Origin: Bifidobacterium criceti
GTDB lineage: Bacteria > Actinomycetota > Actinomycetes > Actinomycetales > Bifidobacteriaceae
DNA length: 64,000 nucleotides
Reading direction: 5' to 3'
NCBI RefSeq assembly: GCF_002286935.1
Contig: NZ_MVOH01000001.1
Span: 1-64,000, forward strand
The position numbers and the translations under genes were made by a program. The notes under the pieces are model-generated. The model saw nothing but the letters and a program-made list of their open reading frames with translations, made no database searches and was not told the origin of the DNA. Below, piece by piece: positions 46,712 through 57,513 of the stretch. Within the stretch, counting starts at the first letter, position 1. Each line of letters begins with the position of its first letter.

Positions 46712-48844
46712 CTACCACGGCAGCAGCGGCCACCATCCGACGGCCGGAGACACTTCGATGTTGATCGCCGCCGCACATGTGCATGCAACGAGGATCGCGA
46801 GCCATACCCATTGGCGGCGATCGTCCGCGGGAGGCAATTGCACGCGCTCGCGCTCACGCCGCGTCAGGCCGAGCACATGGCCCGCGCCGAGGCGGATCGG
46901 CACCGAACCCGGGCCGAGCACGACGAGGAGCCATCCGGCGGCGAACGCGGCGGCGCATGTGGCGCCCGTCGCCGACGCCGGCGCCATGTCGGGCACACCG
47001 AGCATGACATCCCAGCCGAACAGCCGGAGCGGCTCATCGTGGCACGGCAGGCCGAGCATGACCGTCGTGATTGCGATCGCGAGCGCCATCACAAGCCACA
47101 GCGCGAGGATGTTCGGGATGATGAACATCGTCGATTTGAGCAGATGCCATGGGAAGGATATCGCGCGGATCGCATTATCCGAGCCGCGGCGCTCGCCCTG
47201 ATGGCGCAGCATGCGCGCCGTCTGCGCGGCCGCGTTGTACCCAATCGCCATGAGCATCCACAACACGCATGACGCGGCGATGAGCGCGACGACGGGCAGG
47301 CTCGCGGCAAGCGCGGCGAACGGAATCGTGAGCAGCAGGCATGCGAGGCGGCCACGTGCGGCGAAGCATGACGTCGGATCGACCAGTGCCGGCTGTGCCA
47401 TCTGCTGTGGACCCTGTTGCGTCGTCTGTTGCGGCATGACCGCCTGCCATGGGGGTTCGTCGGTGCCGGCGCGTTGCGGCTGCGGCGCGCATGCGGGAGC
47501 CTCCCCCCGCGCCGAACGGGGCGATGGCGGCAGAATCGCTTGCGTCGCCTCCGCATCGGCGCCTGGCATGCCGGTGCCATCCGCAGCCGTTTCGAGGACG
47601 CGCGTCTGCGGCAACGCGCTCGTCGTATGCTCGAGCGGTGTCGTCGCGGCTTCGTCCGCCGCGCCCAACGGCCGTGTCGCCGTCGGTGGCGCGGGAGGGT
47701 CAAGCGCCGCGGCCTCCTGGTTCACGACCGTGCGAAGCGGTTCGCGCGCGGGCTGCGCCTGTGCCGGGATGGCGTCCGCGGCGCTGCCGTTCGCTGCGCC
47801 GTCATGCACTGGGCCGTCGCCGATCGCGCCGTCGCCGAAGGTGCCGTCCGCACGCTGCCGGCCCGCCGAGAACAGGATCGACGCGGTCGGCATCGATTGC
47901 GCGCGCCATAACGAACGGGGGTTGTCGACGCTTTCGTTTTTCCTGAACGCCGCTCCGGTCGCCGGGGCGGACGCCTCAAAAGGGAGGTTCGATTCCGCCT
48001 CCCACGCGTCCGCCGATATCGCGTCGAGCAGCTCATCCGGTGTGCACCGTTCCCCGGGCTGCGGCGAGAGCGCGGCACGGAACGCCTGCATCGTGCGCGG
48101 CGGCAGCCCCTGCAGGTTCGCGTTGCCGGCTGCCTCGCGCTGGAGCACGGCGAGCATCGGCTGCGTGCCGAAGACCGGCGCCCCGGTCGCCGCGAACGCG
48201 AGCACCGACGCCGTCGACCACCAGTCGGTCGCCTCGGTCGCCTCATGTCCCTCGATGATCTCGGGCGCGATGAAACCGGGCGTGCCCATGACGAGCCCTG
48301 TGCTCGTCACATGGCTTTCGCCTTCGCCCATCGCGATGCCGAAGTCGACGAGGATCGGCCCCGTCACCGAGACCATGACATTCGTCGGTTTGATGTCCCT
48401 GTGCACGATGCCCGCCCCGTGCACGGCGCGTACGGCGTCGATGAGCTTGCCCGCGAGCCGTTCGAGGTCGCCGCCGACGTATCTGCCATTGCGCACGACG
48501 TCCTCGCGCAGGTTGTCGCCTTCGATGAGTTCGGTGACGATGAACGCGAGCGAATCGTCGAGTTCCATGTCGACGATGCTGCACACCCCTGGGTCCTTGA
48601 TGCGTTTGAGCGCCATCGCCTCACGTCGCAGGCGCTCGCGCGCGGTCGCCTGCGCGCGGCGTCCTTCTTCGTCGACCGCATCGTCGTTGAGCGAGTCCCT
48701 CAGTATCTTCATCGCGTAGCTTGTGCCGCCGCCATCCGTGACACGCCACACCGATCCCATCGCGCCCGCGCCGAGTCGGGAGTCGAGCGTGTAGCCGCCG
48801 ACGATGTCGCCGGGTTTGAGGTTCAAAGCGTGCAGATCACTCAT
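46712..48844 (-). CDS. serine/threonine protein kinase with C-terminal membrane domain
   Basis: The 710-aa protein has a complete kinase domain (about residues 15-270): glycine loop LGAGAMGSV, YAMKILRD, HRDIKPTN, DFGIAMG and GTPGFIAPE. A Pro/Ala-rich linker of about 200 residues follows, then four or five hydrophobic helices (about 500-705). PASTA repeats are absent, so it is not a PknB-type lipid II sensor. A link to the MurJ pseudokinase is possible but inferred. Its stop follows the DsbA-like gene start by 120 bp. Confidence 0.92.
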   Translation of the reverse strand: MSDLHALNLKPGDIVGGYTLDSRLGAGAMGSVWRVTDGGGTSYAMKILRDSLNDDAVDEEGRRAQATARERLRREAMALKRIKDPGVCSIVDMELDDSLAFIVTELIEGDNLREDVVRNGRYVGGDLERLAGKLIDAVRAVHGAGIVHRDIKPTNVMVSVTGPILVDFGIAMGEGESHVTSTGLVMGTPGFIAPEIIEGHEATEATDWWSTASVLAFAATGAPVFGTQPMLAVLQREAAGNANLQGLPPRTMQAFRAALSPQPGERCTPDELLDAISADAWEAESNLPFEASAPATGAAFRKNESVDNPRSLWRAQSMPTASILFSAGRQRADGTFGDGAIGDGPVHDGAANGSAADAIPAQAQPAREPLRTVVNQEAAALDPPAPPTATRPLGAADEAATTPLEHTTSALPQTRVLETAADGTGMPGADAEATQAILPPSPRSARGEAPACAPQPQRAGTDEPPWQAVMPQQTTQQGPQQMAQPALVDPTSCFAARGRLACLLLTIPFAALAASLPVVALIAASCVLWMLMAIGYNAAAQTARMLRHQGERRGSDNAIRAISFPWHLLKSTMFIIPNILALWLVMALAIAITTVMLGLPCHDEPLRLFGWDVMLGVPDMAPASATGATCAAAFAAGWLLVVLGPGSVPIRLGAGHVLGLTRRERERVQLPPADDRRQWVWLAILVACTCAAAINIEVSPAVGWWPLLPW

Positions 48845-48913
48845 GGTTCCTATCGTAGGGGCCGTTGTGCCGATATGTGCGCAATATCGCTTCGTATATG
48901 GCGTCTGCTGTGC

Positions 48914-49942
48914 TCAGTCGATGAACGACGCGGGGCCTTCGTGGGCCGGTCCGCCGCCGTCGCGGCTGCTGTCGTGCGCGTCGATCGACGGTCCGTCGTG
49001 TGGTTTGCGGTGCGCGGGGCGTTTCGAATCCTCCGTCCCCGCCGTATGTGCGTGCACGTCGTGCGCCGCCGTGTTCGCGCCGCCGTCCGCCGTGTTCTGC
49101 GTGTGCAGATGGCCGTCGTCGTCGAGGAACAGGAATCCATGGTGGCCGTCGGTGCGCCTGTGCGCGCGTTTTGTGAGACGGTGCGTGCGCTGCAGTTCGT
49201 TGTTGAGCTGTCCGACCGTGTCGGTGAGCCGCAGGATTTCGGCGCGCATGAGGCGGATGTCCGCAGAATTGTATTCATTGTCCGATTGTGCGTGGGTGCC
49301 GGTGACCGCCGCGCTGTCCTTCGTGATGTTGCGCGCGCCGCCGTTGACTTGGTCGATGATCCACGACGAGATCATCGCGCTCACGATGCCGATCAACGCG
49401 ATGCCGGTGAGCATGAGCGCGACCGCGATGCAGCGTCCGGTGAGTGTGACCGGGTAGACGTCGCCGTAGCCGACCGTCGTCACCGTGACGAACGCCCACC
49501 ACAGTGAGAGCGGGAACGTCGTGATCGTCGCGCCTGGGGCGAGGTGCTCGGCCGAGTATTCGGCGAGCGCGGCGACATAGATGAGCAGTGTGATCGCGCT
49601 TGTCGCATAGACGGTGATGCGGCCGCGTGTCGCAGCGCCCGCGCTGCGGTTGAAGATGTGCAGCATCGGGATGAGCCGCAGCAGGCGCAGTGGTTGGAAG
49701 ACCGGCAGCGCGAGCGTGAGCAGGAGCGGCAGGTTCTTGCGGAACCATGTCCATTTGTGTTTGGCGAGGATGAACGAGACGACGTAATCGAGTCCATACG
49801 TGATCCAGACGATATTGATCGCGATGAAGCACGCGTGCAGATGCGTCTGCACGAGGATCTGCCAGGAGTACGCGAACAGGAACACCGCCGACAATATGAA
49901 GAGCGGTATGTTGGATATGCGTTCCCATTTCTCAAGCGTCAT
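48914..49942 (-). CDS. voltage-gated-type potassium channel
   Basis: The 342-aa protein has six hydrophobic segments and the selectivity filter TVTTVGYGDVYP near residue 150, with a weak S4-like RLLRLIPML. The cytosolic tail has a short coiled coil (ILRLTDTVGQLNNELQR) and a His/Asp-rich end. A TACAAT -10 (49955-49950) lies exactly 7 nt before the ATG at 49942 and there is no Shine-Dalgarno, pointing to a leaderless transcript. The open frame continuing to 51766 is antisense to the ABC gene and is rejected. Confidence 0.9.
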   Translation of the reverse strand: MTLEKWERISNIPLFILSAVFLFAYSWQILVQTHLHACFIAINIVWITYGLDYVVSFILAKHKWTWFRKNLPLLLTLALPVFQPLRLLRLIPMLHIFNRSAGAATRGRITVYATSAITLLIYVAALAEYSAEHLAPGATITTFPLSLWWAFVTVTTVGYGDVYPVTLTGRCIAVALMLTGIALIGIVSAMISSWIIDQVNGGARNITKDSAAVTGTHAQSDNEYNSADIRLMRAEILRLTDTVGQLNNELQRTHRLTKRAHRRTDGHHGFLFLDDDGHLHTQNTADGGANTAAHDVHAHTAGTEDSKRPAHRKPHDGPSIDAHDSSRDGGGPAHEGPASFID

Positions 49943-50290
49943 ATCGTCGATTGTACGGAGGAGGCGGCCGCGGTGTGGTGTCCTGCGGGGCGAATGTTGC
50001 GCAGGACGAAAACGGCCGGCCGTGCGTGTCGCGGATATCGGGGCGCGACATACGGGGATGGTTGAGCGGATATCTGTGTGGACATCGTGGAGACATGCGC
50101 GGCGCGCGTGTCGCATTGCCAAGTTCGGGGGAACGTGTATAGTGTGGAACAGCTTGACGAGGAGCGATTCCCGTCGGGCAACGTTGAAGTTTGTTGCCGC
50201 GTCGAAGTCGACGGCTGCAGATGGACACGCCACAAGTAATCCCCTCACAACGGATCGTTCGGCACGTACCTGCCGATGAAAGGATGAATA
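49943..50290. promoter_or_regulatory. divergent region with ABC-ATPase promoter and long 5' leader
   Basis: These 348 bases hold the potassium-channel -10 near 49950 and, rightward, TTGCCA (50116-50121) with TATAGT (50138-50143) at 16-base spacing. The resulting leader for the ATPase gene is about 140 nt and contains short inverted repeats (for example TTCCCGTCGGGCAA) but no gene. AAAGGAT precedes the ATG. Confidence 0.6.
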
Positions 50291-51421
<1,131 letters not shown>

Positions 51422-51460
51422 TGCAGGCTTGGCGAAAGCCCTGACATATCGATTATGCAT

Positions 51461-51491
51461 GGAACCCCGCAGCATCATCTGCGGGGTTTCC
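51461..51491 (+). terminator. terminator after msmK
   Basis: AACCCCGCAG pairs with CTGCGGGGTT (51463-51488) around CATCAT and TCCTGT follows; flanking GGA/TCC extends the stem. Confidence 0.8.
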
Positions 51492-51560
51492 TGTATCCGC
51501 GGGCGTATCCGTGGATGGCATCCGGCGAACGATGAACGGCAATGAGGTAGAGTGGCGACT

Positions 51561-52997
51561 ATGAGCTTATATGACAATCCGCAGTTGGACCCACGCGCGT
51601 TGAAGGCGACGTCCGTGAAGGCCGAGGACCCGGCCACACCATCCGACGAGCCGCCATCGCTCAAGATCACGTCCGCGAGCGCGGATCCGAAGATGTTCAC
51701 ACTGCCATGGGAGCAGCCGCTCTCCACATGGCCGAAGGACATCCTCGTCAACCTGCCGCGAGGCATCTCCCGTCACATCGTGCGTTTCGTGCGCGTCGGC
51801 GACGAGGTCTACGCGATGAAGGAGATCACACGCGCCGTCGCGGAACGCGAATACGAACTGTTGCGGCAGCTGCAGAAACTGAATCTGCCGACCGTGCAGC
51901 CGATCGCCGTCGTCACGGGACGCCATGACGAGCATGGTGATCCGCTCGAAGCGATCCTCGTGACGAAGCATCTGCGGTTCTCGCTGCCGTACCGTGCGCT
52001 TTTCGCGCGCACATTGCGCCCGGACACGGCGGAACGCCTCATCGACGCGCTCGCCGTGCTCATGGTTCGGCTGCACCTTGCTGGTTTCTATTGGGGTGAT
52101 GTGTCGCTTTCGAACGTCCTGTTCCTCAAGGACGCGGACGCGTTCTCCGCGTTCCTCGTCGATGCCGAGACGGGCGATCTGCAGGTCGAGTTGACGCAGG
52201 GGCAGCGTGAATACGACATCGATCTTGCGCGTACGAACATCATCGGTGAATTGATGGATTTGAGTTCCGGCGAACTGCTGCCGCCCGGCGTCGACGAGAT
52301 CGAGGTCGGCAACCGTCTCGTCGACCGGTACCATTCGCTGTGGAGTGCGCTCACGGACACGGACAAGTTCAATCCGAACGAGATGTGGAAGATCGAGAAA
52401 CGTGTCAACCGCCTCAATGAACTTGGTTTCGACGTCGACGAACTCGAGGTGACGACGACCGAGGATGGCAAACGTGTGCTTGTGCGTCCGCGCGTCGTCG
52501 ACGCCGGCTATGCGAACCGCAAACTGCTGCGTCTCACAGGTCTTGATGTGCAGGAGAACCAGGCGCGCCGCCTGCTCAACGACCTCGACGCGTACCGCGC
52601 GTCGACGTGGCGCGACGGCGAGGACCTTGAGATCGTCGCGACCGATTGGATGCGTGAGGTCTTCGAGCCGACCGTGCGCATGATCCCGCCCGAATACCGT
52701 TCGCAGATCGAACCTGCGCAGTTCTTCCACGAAGTGCTCGACCACCGTTGGTTCATGGCGGAGAAGGCCGGCCATGACGTGCCGATGGCCGACGCCGTGC
52801 AAAGCTATGTGAACGACATCCTGCCGAAGCAGATGATGGACGCGAAGACCGTCGACGATCTCAACGCCGAAGCAGATTCCGGTGTCATCGACGATGAATC
52901 GACATATGATGACGCGTCCTCGCAGCCGCACGATGACCATGAGGACGACGACTACAATCCGGAGTTCGACCAGGACGCCGCGGTCTGGTCGCATTGA
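51561..52997 (+). CDS. DUF4032 kinase-like protein
   Basis: The 478-aa protein has an N-terminal kinase-like fold of the Kdo/WaaP-related type (about residues 45-210: YAMKEIT, AEREYELLRQL, FYWGDVSLSNVLF, FLVDAETG) with the catalytic Asp, Asn and metal Asp in place, followed by the DUF4032 domain (about 230-420). The tail is Asp/Glu-rich. A TAGAGT -10 (51548-51553) lies exactly 7 nt before the ATG at 51561, with no Shine-Dalgarno. Substrate unknown; typical of actinobacteria. Confidence 0.85.
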   Translation: MSLYDNPQLDPRALKATSVKAEDPATPSDEPPSLKITSASADPKMFTLPWEQPLSTWPKDILVNLPRGISRHIVRFVRVGDEVYAMKEITRAVAEREYELLRQLQKLNLPTVQPIAVVTGRHDEHGDPLEAILVTKHLRFSLPYRALFARTLRPDTAERLIDALAVLMVRLHLAGFYWGDVSLSNVLFLKDADAFSAFLVDAETGDLQVELTQGQREYDIDLARTNIIGELMDLSSGELLPPGVDEIEVGNRLVDRYHSLWSALTDTDKFNPNEMWKIEKRVNRLNELGFDVDELEVTTTEDGKRVLVRPRVVDAGYANRKLLRLTGLDVQENQARRLLNDLDAYRASTWRDGEDLEIVATDWMREVFEPTVRMIPPEYRSQIEPAQFFHEVLDHRWFMAEKAGHDVPMADAVQSYVNDILPKQMMDAKTVDDLNAEADSGVIDDESTYDDASSQPHDDHEDDDYNPEFDQDAAVWSH

Positions 52998-52999
52998 TG

Positions 53000-53066
53000 G
53001 TCGCCCCGCGGCGGTGAATCGGTGCAGAAACAGCCGTTCTGCACCGATTCACCGCCACGGGGCGAC
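53000..53066. terminator. 30-bp hairpin between convergent DUF4032 gene and rlmB
   Basis: Bases 53000-53029 pair with 53037-53066 with one mismatch. It lies between two convergent stops, so it is probably a bidirectional terminator, though no U-tract is seen. Three GTAGC units follow. Confidence 0.7.
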
Positions 53067-53123
53067 GTAGCGTAGCGTAGCGCGAAAACGCTGGTGGCCG
53101 TTGCCGTGATGGTGTGCGGCTGC

Positions 53124-54113
53124 TTACTGCGCGGCGGCTTCGCGGCGCGCACGGTCGGCCGCGTACATCGCGATGCCGGCGGCGACGGACGCGTTGAGCG
53201 ATTCGACGGCGTTCGTCATCGGGATGCCTGCAATGCAGTCGCACGCCTCACGCGTGAGCCTGCTCAGGCCCTTGCCTTCCGAACCGAGCACAATGACGAG
53301 CGGATCGGTTTCGAAGCCGGTCTCGCCGACGAGCTTGCTTCCGCCGCCGTCAAGGCCGACGCTGTAGTAGCCGCGCTCCTTGAGCGCCTCGATTGCCTTC
53401 GTCAGGTTGACGACGCGTGCGACCGGCATATGGGCGGCGGCGCCCGCCGAGACCTTCCACGCGGTCGCGTTGACGGACGCGGAACGGCGCTCCGGCAGAA
53501 TCACACCGTTCGCGCCGAACGCGGCGGCCGAGCGGATGACGGCGCCGAGGTTCTGTGGATCGGTTATACCGTCGAGCGCGATGAAGAGCGGACGTGCGGC
53601 GATCTGCGCGGCCTTCGAGTTCGCGGCTTCCATCGCGCGCGCCTTGCGCTCGGCGCGTTCGGCGAGTTCGATGAGCGACGAGTACTGGAACGGCTGCGCC
53701 TTCATGATGACGCCCTGATGGTGGTCGGAGCGCGCGATGCGGTCCATTTCGAGACGGTCCGCCTCAAGCAGGTTGAGGCCATGCTGGCCGGCGAGACGGA
53801 TGATCTCGCGCGTGCGATCATCAGGTTCGATGCGCGCGGCCACATAGAGCGTGCTCGCGGGCACGCCGACGCGCAGCGCCTCGAGGACGGCGTTGCGGCC
53901 GATGACGAGGTCGTCGGAATCGCTCGCGAATTTGGCCGCGCGGCGGCGTGCGGCGAGACGCGGATCGGAACGCTGGCGCTTCTCCGCCTGCTTCCTCGCC
54001 TTGTATGCCTTGTGATAGACGCGATCCTCGGCTTTGGGCGTCGGGCCCTTGCCGCGCAACGCGTTGCGGTGTTTACCGCCCGACCCCTTGGTCGGGCCTT
54101 TCTTCGTAACCAT
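53124..54113 (-). CDS. rlmB: 23S rRNA (guanosine-2'-O) methyltransferase RlmB-type
   Basis: The 329-aa SpoU/TrmH-family protein has a basic N-terminal extension (~75 residues), a substrate domain and the SPOUT knot with motifs DPQNLGAVIRSAAAFGA, VLGSEGKGLSRL and NAVESLNASVAAGIA. It probably methylates 23S rRNA G2251 or a related site. A CATAAT -10 (54126-54121) lies exactly 7 nt before the ATG at 54113, a leaderless arrangement. RlmB and TrmH-like paralogues are hard to separate, so the exact target is uncertain. Confidence 0.88.
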   Translation of the reverse strand: MVTKKGPTKGSGGKHRNALRGKGPTPKAEDRVYHKAYKARKQAEKRQRSDPRLAARRRAAKFASDSDDLVIGRNAVLEALRVGVPASTLYVAARIEPDDRTREIIRLAGQHGLNLLEADRLEMDRIARSDHHQGVIMKAQPFQYSSLIELAERAERKARAMEAANSKAAQIAARPLFIALDGITDPQNLGAVIRSAAAFGANGVILPERRSASVNATAWKVSAGAAAHMPVARVVNLTKAIEALKERGYYSVGLDGGGSKLVGETGFETDPLVIVLGSEGKGLSRLTREACDCIAGIPMTNAVESLNASVAAGIAMYAADRARREAAAQ

Positions 54114-54229
54114 GGGCACAATTATGACAGCGCCCCGCGCCAAACGCCCACCCGCATCGCACACCATATGAGGTGGCGTCCCCGCCGTCCGTCCTGCGCG
54201 GAACACACGTAATCAGCTACGAGGTAAAC

Positions 54230-54390
54230 CCCACTATGGAATAATGGCAGACGTATGCGGCGCCATGCCAATATGGCGCCGGAAATAACCGCGCAGCCCG
54301 GCCTGTTGTGCCCAGCCTCCGGTTCACCCAACCGGGGCCGGGACTTCGCGCCTGACTGACTACTCCGCGGCTGACCGAGGAGAATAACCT
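54230..54390 (+). promoter_or_regulatory. structured leader of the P-type ATPase gene
   Basis: The leader contains hairpins GGCGCCAT/ATGGCGCC (54259-54280) and CCGGTT/AACCGG (54318-54334), and a last one in which CTCC...CGG (54363-54370) pairs with CCG...GGAG (54375-54382). The GGAG is the Shine-Dalgarno for 54391, so the fold can hide it. It does not match a riboswitch class I know. A metal- or protein-responsive control of translation is possible. Confidence 0.5.
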
Positions 54391-57375
54391 ATGGATGATC
54401 GCATCATTGATCCATCCGCGCTTTCCAATGAACCACATGTGGAACCCGAGGATGCTCAGGAGACCCGGGAGGTGAAGGCGCAGGAGGCATTGCTGCGAGA
54501 TGTCGATCCGTCGCTCGTCGATGCCGGCCAGGTCGCGGCGACCTTGGACGTGGACCCGCGCACCGGCCTGAGCACGGACGAAGCCAAACGCCGACTTGAG
54601 AAATTCGGCCCCAACGAACTCGCGAGCGCACCCCCTGTACCGAAATGGAAGAAGTTCCTGCAGCAGTTCCAAGACCCGCTCGTCTATCTGCTGCTCGCAG
54701 CCACCGCCATCTCGCTCGTCGCGTGGATCATCGAGAAGGTGAACGCCGCGCCGGGCGCCGAAGGCGAGGCCCTGCCATTCGACTCCATCGTCATCGTGCT
54801 GATCCTCATCGTCAACGCGATTCTCGGCTACATGCAGGAGGCGAAGGCGGAGGAGGCCGTCAACGCGCTGTCCGAAATGACCGCGCCCACGTCGAACGTG
54901 CTGCGCAACGGGCGCGTCGAACGCATCAACACGACCGACATCGTGCCTGGTGACATCCTCGTGCTCGGCGAAGGCGACACCGTGCCCGCTGATGGCCGAC
55001 TGCTCGCCGCGGCGAGCCTGCGCATCGCCGAGGCCTCGCTCACCGGCGAATCGGTGCCGGTGAGCAAGAAGCCCGCCACGCTCGACAGCGCGAAGGCGCT
55101 TGGCGACCGTTCGAACATGGTGTTCAACGGCACATCTGTGACGCAGGGCACCGGCCGCGCCATCGTGACCGGCACCGGCATGAACACGCAGGTCGGCAAG
55201 ATCGCCGACCTGCTCCAGTCCACCGAAGACGAGGCGACGCCGCTGCAGAAGGAGATGAACCACGTCTCGAAGATCCTCGGCATCGCCGTGTGCATCATCG
55301 CCGTCGTCGTGCTGATCGCGCTCGCGGTCCTCGAAGGCTTCCACAGCGTGCACGACGTGATCGATTCGCTTCTGCTCGCCGTGTCGCTCGCCGTCGCGGC
55401 CGTGCCGGAAGGCCTTGCCGCGATCCTGACTGTCGTGCTCGCGCTTGGCGTGCAGCGCATGGCCGCGCACCACGCGATTGTCAAGAAGCTGCATTCGGTG
55501 GAGACGCTCGGTTCCGCTTCGGTGATCTGCTCCGACAAGACTGGTACGCTCACGCGAAACGAGATGACCGTCGAACGCGTGGTCGTGCCGTCGGGTGAAG
55601 TCGAACTGACTGGCACCGGCTATGCGCCGGAAGGCGACATGGTTGCCATCGATGGCTCCGCAGTCCCCGAGAACATCGCGAACGAAGTCCTTGCCACGCT
55701 CGGTGCGGGCACACTCGCGAACGACGGCGAACTGCGCGAGGGCGACAAGCCCGGCACATGGGAGATCGTCGGCGATCCGACCGAGGTCTCGCTCGTCGTC
55801 GCCGCCCGCAAGACGCATGCGGACAAGAAGTACGAGCACTTCGACCGCGTCGCCGAGATTCCGTTCACATCCGAACGCAAGCGCATGTCCGTCATCACGC
55901 GCAACGCGACCGACGCCGGCAAGCTCACCGTGTTCGCGAAGGGCGCGCCGGACGTGCTGCTCAGCTACTGCGACCGCATCTATGTGAACGGCGCGGTCCG
56001 CCCGCTCACCGAAGGCGACCGCCAGGACATCCTTGGCACTGTCGAACGCCTGTCGCGTGAGGCGTACCGTACGCTCGGCGAGGCCTACCGCCCGCTTGAG
56101 ACCGATTCGCTCGCGCAGGTGCCGGGCATCCGCACGAACTCCGCCGGTGAGATCTCCGATATCTCCGAACAGGCCGAGGCGATCGAACAGCACCTCATCT
56201 GGAACGGCATGGTCGGCATCATCGATCCGCCGCGCACCGAAGTGCGCGATGCGGTCGCCGAAGCGCACCGCGCGGGCATCCGCACGGTCATGATCACGGG
56301 CGACCACCCGCTCACCGCCGCCCGCATTGCCTCCGACCTGGGTATCATCGCGAAGGACGGCAAGGCGCTCACCGGCGACGAGCTCGATACGATGGACGAG
56401 CAGCAGCTCGACAAGGCAACGAGCGAAGTCTCCGTGTATGCGCGTGTGGCCCCGGAGCACAAGCTCAAGATCGTCGAATCGCTGCAGCGCCAAGGCAACA
56501 TCGCCGCGATGACGGGTGACGGCGTCAACGACGCCCCGGCCGTCAAGTCCGCGGACATCGGCGTGGCTATGGGCATCACCGGCACCGAGGTGACGAAGCA
56601 GTCGGCGAAGATGATCCTCGCCGACGACAACTTCTCGACAATCGTCGCCGCCGTGCGCGAAGGCCGCGGCATATTCGACAACATCCGCAAGTTCCTGCGC
56701 TACCTGCTCAGCTCGAACGTCGGCGAAGTCTTCACCGTGTTCTTCGGCGTCGTCTTCGCCGGCTGGCTCGGCATCAAGAACCCGGCGTCCGTCGGCGTCA
56801 CCGTGCCGCTCCTCGCGACACAGCTGCTGTGGATTAACCTGCTGACCGACGCGGCACCGGCGCTCGCGATGGGCGTCGACCCGATGACCGAGGACGTCAT
56901 GAACCGCAAGCCACGCAAGCTGACCGACCGTGTCATCGACGGCGCGATGTGGGGCGACATCATCTACATCGGCATCATCATGGCCATCGTCACGCTCATC
57001 GGCATGGACATGCATCTGACGGGTGGCCTGTTCACCGACCGTTCCGTCGACGCGATGGGCCACGACGCGCAGATGGTCGAAGCGCGCACGATGGGCTTCA
57101 CGATCCTCGTGTTCGCACAGCTGTTCAACGCGATCGCGTCGCGTTCGCATCTGCAGAGCGCGTTCGTCGGCCTGTTCTCGAACAAGTGGCTGTGGGGCGC
57201 AATCGGCCTGTCGATTGTGCTGCAGCTGCTCGTCATCTATGTGCCGTTCCTCAACACAGCGTTCGGCACGACGCCGCTGCCGCCGATGGCATGGCTCGAA
57301 TGCATCGGCCTCGCGTTCTTCGTGCTCGTCGCTTCGGAGGTCCGCAAGATCTTCCTGCGCATGCGCGCGAAGTGA
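54391..57375 (+). CDS. cation-translocating P-type ATPase (PacL/CtpF, Ca2+-type)
   Basis: The 994-aa P2A-type pump has the N-terminal cation-ATPase domain, TGES motif (ASLTGESVPVSK), PEGL in TM4 (VAAVPEGLAAILTVV), phosphorylation site DKTGTLTRNE, KGAP, TGDGVNDAPAVKSADIG and NLLTDAAPALAMG in TM6. The Glu in PEGL and Asn/Thr/Asp in TM6 match the calcium-binding residues of SERCA-type pumps, so Ca2+ (or Mn2+) export is likely. GAGGAG lies 8-9 nt upstream inside a hairpin. It is monocistronic and ends at two hairpins. Confidence 0.93.
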   Translation: MDDRIIDPSALSNEPHVEPEDAQETREVKAQEALLRDVDPSLVDAGQVAATLDVDPRTGLSTDEAKRRLEKFGPNELASAPPVPKWKKFLQQFQDPLVYLLLAATAISLVAWIIEKVNAAPGAEGEALPFDSIVIVLILIVNAILGYMQEAKAEEAVNALSEMTAPTSNVLRNGRVERINTTDIVPGDILVLGEGDTVPADGRLLAAASLRIAEASLTGESVPVSKKPATLDSAKALGDRSNMVFNGTSVTQGTGRAIVTGTGMNTQVGKIADLLQSTEDEATPLQKEMNHVSKILGIAVCIIAVVVLIALAVLEGFHSVHDVIDSLLLAVSLAVAAVPEGLAAILTVVLALGVQRMAAHHAIVKKLHSVETLGSASVICSDKTGTLTRNEMTVERVVVPSGEVELTGTGYAPEGDMVAIDGSAVPENIANEVLATLGAGTLANDGELREGDKPGTWEIVGDPTEVSLVVAARKTHADKKYEHFDRVAEIPFTSERKRMSVITRNATDAGKLTVFAKGAPDVLLSYCDRIYVNGAVRPLTEGDRQDILGTVERLSREAYRTLGEAYRPLETDSLAQVPGIRTNSAGEISDISEQAEAIEQHLIWNGMVGIIDPPRTEVRDAVAEAHRAGIRTVMITGDHPLTAARIASDLGIIAKDGKALTGDELDTMDEQQLDKATSEVSVYARVAPEHKLKIVESLQRQGNIAAMTGDGVNDAPAVKSADIGVAMGITGTEVTKQSAKMILADDNFSTIVAAVREGRGIFDNIRKFLRYLLSSNVGEVFTVFFGVVFAGWLGIKNPASVGVTVPLLATQLLWINLLTDAAPALAMGVDPMTEDVMNRKPRKLTDRVIDGAMWGDIIYIGIIMAIVTLIGMDMHLTGGLFTDRSVDAMGHDAQMVEARTMGFTILVFAQLFNAIASRSHLQSAFVGLFSNKWLWGAIGLSIVLQLLVIYVPFLNTAFGTTPLPPMAWLECIGLAFFVLVASEVRKIFLRMRAK

Positions 57376-57400
57376 CGCACAGTCCACGCTGACATGACAC

Positions 57401-57437
57401 GAGGGGTCGGCGATCCGCATTGGATCGCCGACCCCTC
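57401..57437 (+). terminator. 16-bp hairpin after the P-type ATPase
   Basis: GAGGGGTCGGCGATCC (57401-57416) pairs perfectly with 57422-57437; ACGTTGTT follows. Confidence 0.75.
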
Positions 57438-57453
57438 ACGTTGTTGCGGATAC

Positions 57454-57513
57454 CGTCTTTTCGCAGTGCGGTACGTTACGGTGCCTCCCACCATACCGCA
57501 CTGCGAAAAGACG
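57454..57513. repeat. 20-bp inverted repeat before the esterase stop
   Basis: Bases 57454-57473 are perfectly complementary to 57494-57513, with a 20-nt loop. It lies directly at the 3' end of the leftward esterase gene and may serve as its terminator. Confidence 0.75.

Noticed and set aside
54217..57420. Minus-strand frame of more than 1000 codons
   Set aside because: It is the shadow of the P-type ATPase, whose motifs are complete on the plus strand.
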